The notes under the pieces were generated by a model. The model was not told the DNA's origin. It ran no database searches and saw only the letters and a program-made list of their open reading frames with translations. Below are positions 1 to 11,072 of a stretch of 64,000 bases of DNA, piece by piece. The stretch's first letter is position 1. The number at the start of each line of letters is the position of its first letter. The translations under genes were made by a program, and so were the position numbers. This DNA is from Bromus sterilis (lineage: Eukaryota > Streptophyta > Magnoliopsida > Poales > Poaceae): the NCBI GenBank assembly GCA_950022295.1, contig OX465595.1:73802770-73866769 (forward strand), given 5' to 3'.

Positions 1-1
1 C

Positions 2-2901
2 GATGATAACATGGCATTCTGGCACGATCGTCTTCCGAAGGGCAACACGTGCCCAACTAGTATCGCTGAGGCCAAGAAAGTCCTTTGCCCTCTCGATCTT
101 CCGCACGTTAAATACCACGTCTGCATAAATGATTGCATGATCTATCCGGGTGAGGACAAAGATAAAACCACATGTTCGGTGTGCGGTGTTAGTCGATACA
201 AGAGAGGGAATAAAGTTCCTAGAAAAGGGGTATGGTACTTTCCGATCACTCCTCGTCTGCAGAGGTATTTCATAGATCCCGAGGAAGCAAAGCTCATGAC
301 CTGGCACGCGGATAGAAAGAAGCTAAAAGAGGATGACCGGAACCCGGATCCGGAAAAGGAGGACATGCTGAGGCACCCTTCAGATGGTAGCCAATGGACT
401 GCGTTGGACCTCGAATACCCAGATTTTGGGAAAGAACCGAGGAACCTCAGGATTGATGTGAGCGCCGATGGAGTCAATCCGTTTGGCATCCAGAGCAGCA
501 CACACAGTACCTGGCTCGTGTTTGTATGCATATACAACCTTCCCCCCTGGAAGTGCATGAAGAAAAAGTACATAACAATGTGTATGCTAGTTCAAGGGCC
601 GAAACAACCAGGTACGAACCTCAATCTATATCTGCAGCTGTTGAAAGAGGAGCTAGAAACGTTATGGAAAGACGGAGTCAATACGTGGGACGCCGCGGCA
701 AAAGAATATTTCCCAATGAAAGCCGCGGTGATCACGACGGTGCACGACTATCTCGGATACGGATATTTCTCAGGGCAGGTGGTCCAAGGATTCTGTGCAT
801 GCGTTAGGTGCATGGATAATACAACGTACCGCCAGCTACCAAAAGATCCTGGATCTTCAAAAACCGTGTTCCAGGGGTCTCGGAGGTGGCTTCCCAAGAA
901 ACACGCGTGGAGAAAACAGGGACATCTGTTCGATGGAAGCGAGGAGCTCCGAGCACCCCCAGCTCGAAGGAGCGGGAAAGAAATCGACAACTTGCTGAAA
1001 ACTTGGAAAGAGTGCCCCGCGCCGGGAAAGAAAAAAAGAAGACTCAGCCGTTGATGAGGGTATGGAAAGCGAGGTCTGTTTTCTGGGATTTGCAATACTG
1101 GAGTCTACTCCGCAGTCCTCATAGCCTTGATCTAATGCATATCACAAAGAACGTGTGCGAGAGCTTGTTTGGCACGCTGCTCAACATGCCGGAGAAGACC
1201 AAGGACGGGCCAAAAGCAAGGTATGACTTGAAATTTATGGGCATCAGGAGGGAACTTCACCCCCCTAGTGACGACGATGATGAGCCGGAGGAGGAAGAGG
1301 ATACGGAAATGCAAAACTCTCGCAAACGAAAAAGGATGACCAAGAAGAAGACCGGTATTGATCACTGCCCCCCGGCATGCTTCACTCTGTGCGAGGAGGA
1401 GATCAAGCGGTTTATCCACTGCCTCATAGGAGTAAAATTTCCGAACGGCTACGCGGGGAAGATAAGCAGATACCTAGATGAGGCGAAGCAGCATTTCATC
1501 GGGATGAAATCTCACGACTGTTTCGTGCTGATGACGCAGATTCTCCCGGTTGCGATGCGAGGGATAATGGACGAGCACGTCCGTAAAACGTTGTTTGGCC
1601 TTTGCAACTTTTTTGACGTCATCTCCCGGAAGTCGATTTGCGCTATGCAACTCAAAAGGCTACAGGAGGAGATCGTGCTCATACTATGCGAGCTTGAGAT
1701 CTATTTCCCGCCCGCGTTCTTCGACATTATGGTGCATCTGCTGATCCACGTCGTGGAGGATATCGTCCAACTCGGGCCTGCGTTTCTGCGCAGCATGATG
1801 CCGTTCGAAAGGATGAATGGGCACATCAAAAAATACGTTCGTAACAGGTCCCGTCCAGATGCAAGCATAGCGAAGGGCTTTCTAACCGAAGAGTGCATCT
1901 CTTTTTGCACGAATTATCTCAACACCGAGAACCCTGTTGGTCTGGCCGTCAACAAGCACTTTGGCAGGACCGATGGGTGTGGTCACCACGAGGGAAGCCG
2001 CGCAATGCATGTCAACTTTGACGGTCGAGACATCGACTTTGAAAGAGCAAGCCTAGTCGCGCTACAACACATCCAGCCGGTCGATCCTTGGATAGTAAAG
2101 CACAAGGATTTAATCAGGAAGAAGTAAAGTGACCAGGGCCTGCAGATAACGGACCGAGATCCACGGCTAATCAAAGAGCACAACTCCCGTTTCATGACTT
2201 GGTTCAGGGACGAGCTTCGTGCTAATCCCCCGCGAAGGAACGCTTCCGAGGACGAAAAGATGATATTCACCTTGTCACAGGGTGCCGCACGCAACCTGAT
2301 GACCTATCAAGCGTATGATATCAACGGCTACACATTTTACACGGAGGAAAAGGACAATAACTGCGATTACCAGAACTCAGGGGTAACGGGGATATTCTAC
2401 ACCGATGACGTCAAGGAAAGATTCTATGGAAGGATCGAGGACATATGGGAGCTCGACTACTGTGGAGAGAAAGTGCCGATGTTCCGTGTGAGATGGGCCA
2501 AGAGCGTCGTAAAAGAAGACCGGTACTTCACCACCATGGTTATACCCGAAGCCAAATCCAAGTCTACGGGCGCAAACGTCACCGCGAAAAATGAGCCATG
2601 GGTACTGGCTAGCCAAGTGGACCAATGCTTCTTCATTACCGACCCATCAAAGCCGAGCCGCGTTGTAGTGAGGAGAGGCAAAAGAAACATCATCGGAATG
2701 GATGGAGTCGCCAACGAGCAAGACTTTGACAAGTACGGCGACCCGAAGATGGAGGATGACTACGCCGCTCAGGATACATACACCACAACCCTACCGAAGA
2801 AAGGTCTCCTCCCGTTCAAGAGGAAAAGTGAAGGCGTCCCGGGCCAAAATTATTCAACCACGACAAAGAAGGGCAAGAAGAAGATCGCGAGGAAACGATA
2901 G
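2..2901 (+). pseudogene. TNP2-like CACTA transposase, 5' truncated by the window, with one frameshift and one in-frame stop
   Basis: The reading frame is open from base 2, so the N terminus lies upstream. The first part (to about 1030) has TNP2 (Pfam Transposase_21) hallmarks: YNLPPWKCMKKKYI, LVQGPKQPG, HDYLGYGYFSG and a CxxC pair. The frame then shifts by one in an A-rich run (about 1022-1040). The other frame continues with SLDLMHITKNVCESLFGTLL, a region like DUF4218 (FFDVISRKS, PFERMNGHIKKYVRN) and, after an in-frame TAA at 2125-2127, a region like DUF4216 (RIEDIWELDYCGEKVPMFRVRW). It ends in a lysine/arginine-rich tail and TAG at 2899-2901. The protein would recognise the element ends and cut and join DNA in the nucleus. 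The frameshift and stop make it a pseudogene; I see no splice sites that would remove them. Family call firm, domain edges rough. Confidence 0.9.
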
Positions 2902-3344
2902 CTAGATAGCTAGCTCCAAATTTAAGAAAAATATTTTGTAATTCATGATCACTTTGTGTATGCATGGATTTAATATGCACTTTGCTGTTGTTTGTTGGTT
3001 TTGCTGCTTGTGCTTGCTCCCCTCTCACATTACACCTAGTATTTTGTTAAAGATTTTCCTTGTTTGCATCCACTTCATGACTCCACCTACATATTATAAC
3101 CATCTGGGGTCTGTGTTTTCATCGTAATTGTTACGGCACTAAGTTCATTCATAATGTGACAAGGCATGTGACAAGACATGTTTAATTAAACATGTCACAA
3201 TGTGACAAGGCATGTGACAAGGCATGTGACAAGGCATATTATAACCACCTACATATACTCCAAAAAGAAGAATATTCATTCATAATGTGACAAGGCATGT
3301 ATAATTAAAAAATAATTGAACAAAAAAAAATTAAAAAACGCTTA
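2902..3344 (+). repeat. TNP2 3' flank with short tandem and palindromic repeats
   Basis: There is no convincing coding sequence. A 12-base unit, ATGTGACAAGGC, recurs in 3153-3237. A perfect 22-bp palindrome centred on TTTAATTAAA lies at 3175-3196. A block beginning TTCATTCATAATGTGACAAGG occurs at about 3143 and again at about 3275. These are probably CACTA-internal repeats between the two genes. I infer no function. Confidence 0.6.
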
Positions 3345-3513
3345 GGGGTGGCGCATATTTCCCAAATGCGCCACTAAGTTCTCTTATGCGCGGCGCATTT
3401 TGCTGATATGCGCCACCCATAAGGTTCCTTATGCATGGCGCATTTCACCGAAATGCGCCACGCATAAGAAACCTTATGGGTGGCGCATTTCAGCAAAATG
3501 CGCCACCCCTAAG
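3345..3513. repeat. Internal array of inverted GTGGCGCAT/ATGCGCCAC units
   Basis: About four units pair a forward TGGCGCAT with a reverse ATGCGCCA a short loop away (roughly 3352-3380, 3388-3418, 3435-3463 and 3480-3508), separated by CTTA/TAAG-type spacers. The same motif makes up the subterminal array at 9530-9777. In CACTA elements such motifs are binding sites for the smaller element protein. Here the array lies between the genes, just before the GC-rich leader of the second gene, so it could act as a promoter element or be the relic of a nested CACTA end. Confidence 0.8.
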
Positions 3514-5279
3514 CCTTAACCGCTCCATCACCCCCTCCCCTTGCCCGTGCCCACACCATCTCTCCCAGCGCAATCTCCTCGCCGTCGACCGCCACCGGAG
3601 CCGCCCCCCGTCGTTCGAGCCCCCCTCTCCGTCCACCGCCCTCGCCGCCACCGGAGCTGCCGCCCTCGCCGCCCCCTCCCCGATCGAACCACCAGAGTCC
3701 GTCCCCAGCGCCTCCCTGGTGGAGCAGCCGCGCCTCCCTCCCTGGAGCTGCCGCTCCCGCCCAGCAACGCCACCGCCCGGAGCTACGCCGGCGAGCAGTC
3801 CATAGGCAGGTAGCCACCACTCCTACCTCCTTCCTCCCTCTTCCCTCATCCCCCCTCCCACCTTCCTCTCGCATCCTCTGTTTGTTCAATTTTGTCCTGA
3901 TCTTTGTATTGGATGAGTACTTGATGTGGATTTCATATTGCGAGAATATAATGATGATTGTTTCTTGATGAGTACCTGCTGCATGATCTTTTCAGTGCAT
4001 GTTCAAGTTTATATGTGGAAGGATTTTGCTTGATAGGTGCTTGTGTTAATGCTTGTAGGGGCAAATGTTTACAGATTGTAGTTTTCAATCCATTTTCAAT
4101 CCATTTATATCCATTTATATGATTTTTCAATCCATTTATATGACCCTGTTCTACATCCTTGCTTTTTCAATCCATTTATATAAAATTAAATTCATAAATC
4201 ACAAGAAATGCATGGCCTAAATATAGGAAAAGAGAACTGATTTTTTTTTTGAACATGAAACATGTAATGGTGTGCGTTTAATGTTGATAAAGTTTTAAAG
4301 TCAACGAATGAATCAGCGGTCACTTCAAATGCAAACCTGATTCATTCCTTCTCGAAACCTAGTTTGTTGCTGAATGATGGCCTAGTTTGTAAGAAAACTA
4401 TGTGAAAACTTTTGAAAAACACTCTCAAAATTAATCACACCTCTAGATGTCATATCATGCCACCTTGTCAGGTTTTGTGCTTCTCTGGCTTATTTAAAAA
4501 AAAATAGAATTGAATAACCACTAAGCTTCAAGTTAGTGCCCGTGTCCCGCCCACGTGGTGCTTGATAAAGGTGATGCTTCACCGAGTGTAATAGTTTTGC
4601 CGAGCAATTTTCTCTATGCACTCGGCAAAGATCTTGTTTTCCGTGTGCTCAATAAGATGCACACATGATATTCGTTGCGCGTTGCATCATTTCATACTAC
4701 TATTATTATTGTGTCATCGTTGGTGTTTGTGATTCATTTGGGATTATTTTTGTTTTGCCTCATGATGAGAATAAGCCATGTGGTTTTCTGTAGTGCCAGG
4801 GTATGAGTATGTATTTATATCTTGGCAACATGAGTAGGGTGATTTACCATCCATCCATCCATCATGCTGGAACTGAATGACTTAGTTATAAGATATTTAA
4901 ACCGAATATGAAGAAACCCAAGCAAGTGCCAATTTGCAATGCATTGTTTATCATATGAAATTTACCTATATATATGATGTTTGAATATCTATTTTAGTGC
5001 ATTGTTCTACACTATATATGTGATGGTTGTGCCTACATGTAGGCATTTTTTATGTGCAGGGACTCTCATTATCCCCTTTCTCCCGAAATGTTGATTAACT
5101 TTCGTTTCGGTTGAGAATGGGGCACTCTCATGTTAAGAAAAAGAGCAAAGGTCATGCCGAATTTTTCCGTGAATTCGTACATGACCTTTGCTATTTTTCT
5201 TAACATGAGAGTATTTGCATTTATTTATTGTGCTAATTAATTAAGTAGTTGCATTTTTTAATATTGTACTAGTGAAAAC
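3514..5279 (+). other. Leader region of the second CACTA gene, with a possible 5' UTR intron
   Basis: 3514-3809 is GC- and CT-rich, like a grass 5' UTR, although short open frames occur. A donor-like CAG|GTAG at 3809/3810 and an acceptor-like TTTTTTATGTGCAG ending at 5059 could delimit a 1250-bp leader intron. The T-rich 3810-5059 stretch has no coding character. 5060-5279 carries a long hairpin (5124-5212) and runs into the ATG at 5280. The intron is inference from splice-like sites only. Confidence 0.4.
5124..5212. repeat. Long near-perfect hairpin, 33-bp arms
   Basis: Arms 5124-5156 and 5180-5212 are reverse complements with a single mismatch (AAAAAGAGC against GCTATTTTT) around a 23-base loop. 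It lies about 70 bases before the start codon of the second CACTA gene. It could be a small MITE-like insertion or a foldback that forms in the leader RNA. I do not see a clear target duplication. Confidence 0.85.
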
Positions 5280-6245
5280 ATGTCGACCGGAGCCGACGCC
5301 GGTCCTTCTTCTCAGCCGTGTACAAAAAGGAAGCAATTTTGGGAATACTCCCAGGAGGAGGTCGAGGAGCAGAGAGAAGAGGAAGTACCTCCGGGCGAGG
5401 AGGAGTATGAGGAGGAGATAGAGTCGGAGTCCGACTCATCGGATGATGACTTGGAGGAGGAGGCCGGTACGACAGACGGCGAGAGGAACATCAGCGAGGA
5501 TGATGGGACCGGTGGCTCCAACACAGATGGTACCCAGTCGAAGAAGAGGAATCGGAAACCGACCAAGGTCGGCGTCATCAGGCAAGAGTTTACTGTTGTG
5601 ACCGCCGTCGGGATTCCTAAAGAGCCCGAACGTTTTTCGGAAGGGTACGGCCATCAAGTCGCGGCGATCCTCCGCAACACCGTGCCGATCACCACGATTA
5701 ACCTCAGGAGTCGTGAGAATATTCGTTATTGTCAGCTTCTTATCAACAAGCTGCACGGACGATACAAGTTTCCGGAGCTGTACGATAACACCAAACTCAG
5801 AGGGAACAAAGTAAACACATGGGCCCTCAGGAAGATGAGCAAGGCCTTGTCCAATTGGAAAATCCGGGTGAAGAGGGCAATTTTTGAAAAGAACAAAACC
5901 TGGCAGGAGCTCAAGGAGAAAGAGCCGTTGATCGACGAAGCTACCTACAACCTTTTCAAGGCTAGGTGTGAGTCCGAGTAAGCCAAGGCCGCGAGTGCAA
6001 AGGGCAAGGCCATGCGGTCGCAGGTCATAGGTAACCATCGTCTCGGAGCCGGTGGTTACAAAAGTTCCAAGCCTAAATGGGACAAGGAGGATGCCGAGTA
6101 CGCCGCTACGGGCATACCTAACCCCTTCCAGCAATACAAAGATGATCCGCAGACCGAATTCTTTGTGAGGGCCCGGAGCTATAAGGACAAAGCAACCTCG
6201 AAAATAATTATCGATCCTAAGATTCAGGATTTTACGACTGCCGTG

Positions 6246-6328
6246 GTAAGTAGTTTACCACGCGACCTTGTCGATTGAATTCTCGAGTGAAGTTCACAAT
6301 TTCTTAACGTTTCACATTCTTTTTGCAG
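6246..6328 (+). other. Intron 1 of the second CACTA gene
   Basis: Donor GTG|GTAAGT and acceptor TTTTTGCAG|C flank 83 bases. Both ends are at phase 0 and both neighbouring frames stay open, which supports splicing. Confidence 0.75.
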
Positions 6329-7024
6329 CAAGCGGAAATGAAAATCGCCTCATCGCAGGAGTCGTCGGTTAAGCCGGCCGGCCCGTGGGACAACGCCTTC
6401 AACAGGGCGTTGAACAAGGTCAAGAAGGTTGACGACGTGACGGCGAAGCCATCGTCAGCCGGCCGTGTGGTCGGCTTTGGTGCGGACCTAAATTGGTCCG
6501 AATATTATGGAAAATCGGCGGAGCAGTCCGGTTCGAGGGGGAGCAAGGCCAGAAGGACCGAAGAAGATGCCGCTTATGTTCGTGGACTGGAGGAGAAGGT
6601 GAACATGCTTCCGCAGCTTTTCCAGGACGAAGTGGTGAAGACGATGAACGCTCTTCTTCCAGATATGATGCAGTCGCTTGCGTATTGGCAAGCGCGTGGT
6701 GGGCAAGGGCCCATACCAGTCCCCAACATGGTCGGCAGCAACTCGGGCCCCGCGGTGCCTGCAGTCCCGACTCCGGCCGTAGTGGTGGCTCCCGCACCGA
6801 CTCCCGGCGTATTGGTGACTCCGGCCGCCAGCACCGCGGCGGCGACGCCAGACGTGATGGTAACTCCTCCGGCCACGATCGAGCAACCCGGGCATAACAA
6901 TATTGCACCCGGCGGCAGCACAAATAGGGGGACCGACGCCACGGGAGGCAGCTCGCCCTCCGTCTCTTGCATGCCCGCCGTCATCGGCGGGGTCTCTTCA
7001 CTAGCCGACCTCGACGCCCTGAAG

Positions 7025-7102
7025 GTAACTATAAGCGTCTGCAACTCAAATGAGGACTTCATCTCCTTGCCTTTTTTAGTGGAATCTCTCTGATGCCTTA
7101 CA

Positions 7103-7137
<35 letters not shown>

Positions 7138-7144
7138 TTCGCAG
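7025..7144 (+). other. Intron 2 of the second CACTA gene, containing a (TA)n microsatellite
   Basis: Donor AAG|GTAACT and acceptor CTTTCGCAG|GAG, phase 0. A TA dinucleotide run of about 30 bases occupies 7106-7135, where length variation would be harmless. Confidence 0.75.
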
Positions 7145-8364
7145 GAGGACACTCCATGCATTCTATTACAAGTCGTGGACGGCGAGTTGAAGGATGTTGC
7201 CAAAGGTAAAATCATTCAACCACAAAATCGAATCATGCACAATATGCCGATGGCACCGGAGATGCATAGGGTTCAAATCTCTCTCGTGATTTCGGGCTAC
7301 GAGAGAGTTGAACCTCCCATTCAACCCCCCGGATACGATGAGGATGAGCCGGCAGTCCTCAGTGACTGTTTCAACCAAATATGCCTATGGCCGAAGAGCC
7401 AAATGCGTTTAATGACGGGGGAAAGGGGCACCACACCTAGGACAACACCGCTAGTCATCGTGTCGGCGCCACATGATCCCATCGGAGCACAACAAGAAGA
7501 CGATGATCTTGATGATGATATCAGCGCCGACCAGTTCATCAATACTTTGTATGATGCTGATGACTTATTCATGCCTCCTGCTGAAGGAGCCTGTCAGCAT
7601 GACGAGGAAGCTCGCGGTCCAGCTGATCCTGCGGCGAAGCCTGCTTGCTCCACGCGTCTCTTCGCTGCTTCTCAGGACATGTCTCCAGCAGCTTGCGCCT
7701 TCACCGAGCCTCAAGCAGATGCCACAAGATCTATTCTCAGCCCGTCCACACTCCATAAGGCGGCCACTGAGCAGATAAAGGCCGGTGACTGCTCAAAATT
7801 AGAAAAGAAGAAGGGACGGAAAAGAAAGAAGAGCATCACTTCTAGTAGCCAACCTTCGATGCCGATCCGGGCTCAGGACGGGCCACCAAGACCCAAGGAT
7901 CTCTCGTTTGAAATCCATGTGGCTGGTAGGGCGATGCTACCTAAGGACATGCTGGACCTTGCAACTTCGGATATGCAGAGTGTGCATCATAGTATTATGG
8001 CATTAGAGAAGATTCTTCTTCGAGAAGAGAATCCCTCGTACCCGGTTTTCATGGCCAAGGTGCCACTCAACATGGGCTTCATCAACACTATCCCCGCGGA
8101 TATGATAATACTACGGTTTTCGGAGATCTTCAATTTGTACCATCTCAAGCGGCTGGACCATAGCCTTATCCGTCTGTTCTCGCTCAGCCTTTCTATGAGT
8201 ATCAGGAGAGATAAGACCCCGAGCGTCGCGATATTGGACCCCTTCTACATGCGTGAAAGCATCTTGATGGACGACGGGGACGCGGCTCTCGCGGCGGGGT
8301 ACATCACAGACTTCATGCTACGGAACGCCGACAAAGATTCATTTCTTATGACCTACTCTCCCAA

Positions 8365-8457
8365 GTAAGTCATTCGCTCGCCTCCGTAGCATATATGCTT
8401 TCTTAGCTTTCCATTGTCCTCTTCCAACATTCCTTTTGGATTGTTTTAATTATGCAG
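8365..8457 (+). other. Intron 3 of the second CACTA gene
   Basis: Donor CAA|GTAAGT and acceptor TTAATTATGCAG|TGAG, 93 bases, phase 2. Splicing removes the TAA that follows the donor and joins SP to NEDQDC in frame. Confidence 0.75.
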
Positions 8458-9028
8458 TGAGGATCAAGACTGCGTGCTCATCTGCTTTTCACCGCAACAC
8501 TTGCATGTCGTGTATTTAGACTCGGGGAGTGTGAACAAAAAACATTACAAGTATATCATGAGAGTTTTGGATGATGCTCTCGTCGGCTACATAAAAGCCG
8601 GAGGCAAGATCATGAAGCACAAGTTCAGGAAAAATCAGCCTGGCGTGAACGTGTTCAACCACGTAACGTAGTTCCCGTGCGTCAAGCAGCCGGCTGGCAG
8701 TGTGAGGGATGCGTACTACGTCCTTCATCACATGAGGGCGATTGTACAGGAACAACGCAACCTTACGCTGCCAAGTCATCTCAGAGCGTGGGCTGAAAGG
8801 AAGGCGGAAATCGCCGATGCAAATCTGAAGGAGGAGTTCTTTCACATCCAAGCGCAGATGGCGACTATCATCCGTCATGAAGTACAAATGAGGGGGTCGA
8901 TCTTCCACTCCAACATTGCACCATCCAATGGGGAGATAGAAGTCCGCCTAAAGGCCCTGCCTGACACAAGGCCTTTCATGACGAAAGAAGGATGCCGCCC
9001 ATTCCCCGAGCCGAGTCAAAACAATTAA

Positions 9029-9529
9029 TTGAATGTACTATTTGTGTAATTTGGATGTACTCTTTGTGTACTAGACGGTAGTGTCAAATACTCTTGGTGC
9101 TCTTTGTGTATAAAGGTCACTGCATATGCATTTTTATGCATATGTGCATGCTTTTCACCATTCATCGACTTGCTTTAAGTTGTTGATAAGAATAGATGCT
9201 AGATTGCTTTGTTCTCCTTTGGTATGATGGATGTGACCTCTAAAGCTTTGTTTTGTGCAGGTTGAAGAGCAAACAAGTAGTGATGACGAAAGTAGCTTTC
9301 GGTTTTCAATAATTGTTGGACTCATTGTAATTTTGTGATGGAATGTAATCTTGTGAATCTTGTTGGCCTCTAAACCTTTGTAATAAAAATTATATTGCAA
9401 TTCTTTTGTATCAATAATTGTTGGCCTCATTGTTATATTGTATTTTGCATTTCTGTAATATAATAAAAATATCTGTAATGCTTTTATTCTTTTATGTAAT
9501 TCTTTTTTTTTGTTTTCTGTAATTATTTA
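9029..9529 (+). other. 3' flank of the second CACTA gene, AT-rich, no gene seen
   Basis: The stretch is T-rich and holds several AATAAA-like signals (around 9380 and 9460), suitable for 3' end formation. I see no other structure before the subterminal repeats start. Confidence 0.5.
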
Positions 9530-9777
9530 GTGGCGCATATTTTCAGGACTTAGTGGCGCACTGCGAATGCGCCACCCCTAAGGCCCTTAGGCGTGGCGCA
9601 TACCAGAATGCGCCACCCCTAAGAGCTTAGAGGTGGCGCATTATGAGATGCGCCACGCCTAAGGGCCTTAGGGGTGGCGCATCCAGAATGCGCCACCTCT
9701 AAGCCCTTATTAGTGGCTTGTAGTTAGTGGCGCATCCCTAATGCGCCACTAAACTCAAAAACAGTGCGCCACTATAA
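9530..9777. repeat. CACTA 3' subterminal repeat array
   Basis: GTGGCGCAT and its complement ATGCGCCAC recur about ten times in alternating orientation, with CTTAGGGG/CCCCTAAG spacers, up to 18 bases from the element end. In En/Spm, subterminal repeats bind the element's smaller protein and are needed for excision; that role here is by analogy. Confidence 0.9.
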
Positions 9778-9795
9778 GGCTATTCCCTAGTAGTG
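9778..9795. repeat. CACTA 3' terminal inverted repeat
   Basis: GGCTATTCCCTAGTAGTG is the reverse complement of a CACTACTAGGGAATAGCC terminus. The matching left end is outside the window. TGT at 9796-9798 fits the 3-bp target duplication. Confidence 0.92.
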
Positions 9796-11072
9796 TGTGT
9801 AGGAGTACACGGTGGGTTGTCTCGTTGAACACCGCCCTAAGTCCGAGTTCTTGTGTGGTGATCCAAGATGAAGAGTACAACCACACATTGGGCTCACTGA
9901 CCCCTCTCAGCTTACTAACTCATCCCTTTCGATGTCCAGATGTCGCAATAGTTCGGAGTTCCGGTAGGTCTGTGGCCTGGATGCTAAGTGAGAGAACGGC
10001 TCATCCGAGACCGGCTTATGCACCACGCACACATCACTTGGGTCCTCTTCGGTAAACCGGCCGGGTTCACGATAGTGGTAGCCAACCCAAGTAGGCGGCT
10101 TTCTCGGACTAGATCGGCTATGAGGTAACAATTGTGGTGAGCATCCTCGCCGACACTTCTTGAACGGTGTCGAGTACAAAGGCGGTAAATGATGATCATG
10201 TGTGTGTAGCGGTACACCCCTGCAGGGTTAACAAAACTATTCGAATAGCCGCGTCCCCGGTTATGGACTGCTTGGAAAGCTTAGCTTGATTATTAGACAA
10301 CTTGAACTGGATACTTCTAAAACACACCAAGATAAGTGTGAGTGCTATGGTGTGCTTTCTCGTGGGTAAGTCGAGGAAGGCACCATAGTGGTGTAATTGG
10401 TTGGAGAAAGTAGTGGACTCGTGTACGCTTCTTACCTCAAAGTCTGGTACTCGTAGTTCAGGACTAGCCAAGTCAAAGCTGGCACTTCTGCAAGTGAAAC
10501 CCCACCTCCCTTTACCTTGATACATGTGCATGAGTAGTATAGCTCCCATGTAAGTCTTGCTGAGTACGATTTTGTACTCACGTTTGCTTAATCTATGTTT
10601 TAGATGAACCCACTGACCCCGATGGTGACTTCTACCTGAAGTTCGAAGAATGAAGACTCAGACCAAGACCAAGCTAGCGTAGTCCCAGTCAGACGACTGG
10701 TTCCCTCGTGGAGGGCTTGTTTTTAGATAAGGCTTCTCTAAGCCATTTGTTAAACTTGTTTGTACTCAGACCTACTTTGCTTCCGCATGTTTGATGTAAT
10801 GTTGGATCACAGACTTGGGATCTCTGTGTGCACTCTGTAAGAGTTACTAATAAAGATGTATACATTTTAGATAATTGCAATGATACCTGCTGTTCATACT
10901 AGACATGTGTGCAACGTGTATGTTTATAACATGCATGTCTTAGTATGGGTTTTCGAGACCTTAGTTGTGATCTGGCTAGCGGTCTTTTATACACCAAGTG
11001 GCCCTTAGATGTGCGCAGCTTGGGGCATCGCGATGCGATTGCTCGAGACTCCGTCTCGTGCACACTTTGATG
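9796..11072 (+). mobile_element. LTR fragment (+), cut on the left by the CACTA and on the right by an inverted junction
   Basis: It matches the interior of the LTR at 31229-35315 in the same orientation, starting at GTGTAGGAGTACACGG and including the AATAAA signal near 10850. It stops at CACACTTTGATG, about 340 bases short of the LTR end, and is joined directly to integrase sequence on the other strand. The left half (about 9900-10200) resembles the LTRs of B, D and F; the right half (about 10600-10700, GAAGTTCGAAGAATGAAGAC) resembles the LTRs of A and C. The fragment is therefore a mosaic. Confidence 0.85.

Larger units (their letters stand above)
5280..9028 (+). pseudogene. Second CACTA gene: Transposase_24-like protein with C-terminal Ulp1/C48-like domain, four exons, two in-frame stops
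   Basis: My model has exons 5280-6245, 6329-7024, 7145-8364 and 8458-9028. All introns have GT-AG ends and the reading frame joins exactly (1150 residues). Exon 1 is acidic (residues 15-80), then resembles Pfam Transposase_24 (about 155-322: RCESE, NHRLGAGGYK, FFVRARSYKDK). Exon 2 has a helical stretch near 400 and a Pro/Ala/Val-rich linker. Exon 3 has LWPKSQMRL and a basic run KKKGRKRKK near residue 770, a likely nuclear signal. Exon 4 resembles a Ulp1-type cysteine protease: VVYLDS keeps the Asp and VKQPAGS the Gln, but the places expected for His and Cys hold Asp (DC for HW; VRDAYYV for VxCGYYV). Stops are TAA 5979-5981 and TAG 8669-8671. It would be the element's accessory DNA-binding protein. 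Confidence 0.8.
1..9795 (+). mobile_element. CACTA (En/Spm) DNA transposon, 3' part; 5' end lies before the window
   Basis: The right end is TATTCCCTAGTAGTG (9781-9795), the reverse complement of a CACTACTAGGG terminus. Bases TGT follow it, then the LTR sequence that in other copies here reads GGCTGTGTAGGAG (for example near 33749). This fits insertion into an LTR with a 3-bp TGT target duplication, usual for CACTA elements; only the right copy of the duplication is in view. Inside are a TNP2-like transposase, a second multi-exon gene and subterminal inverted GTGGCGCAT/ATGCGCCAC repeats, all in the order expected of grass CACTA elements. Both genes are damaged, so this copy could move only with proteins from elsewhere. 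The length is unknown because the 5' end is missing. Confidence 0.93.

Noticed and set aside
7106..7135. (TA)n run as a functional element
   Set aside because: It is a simple microsatellite within an intron; nothing supports a role.
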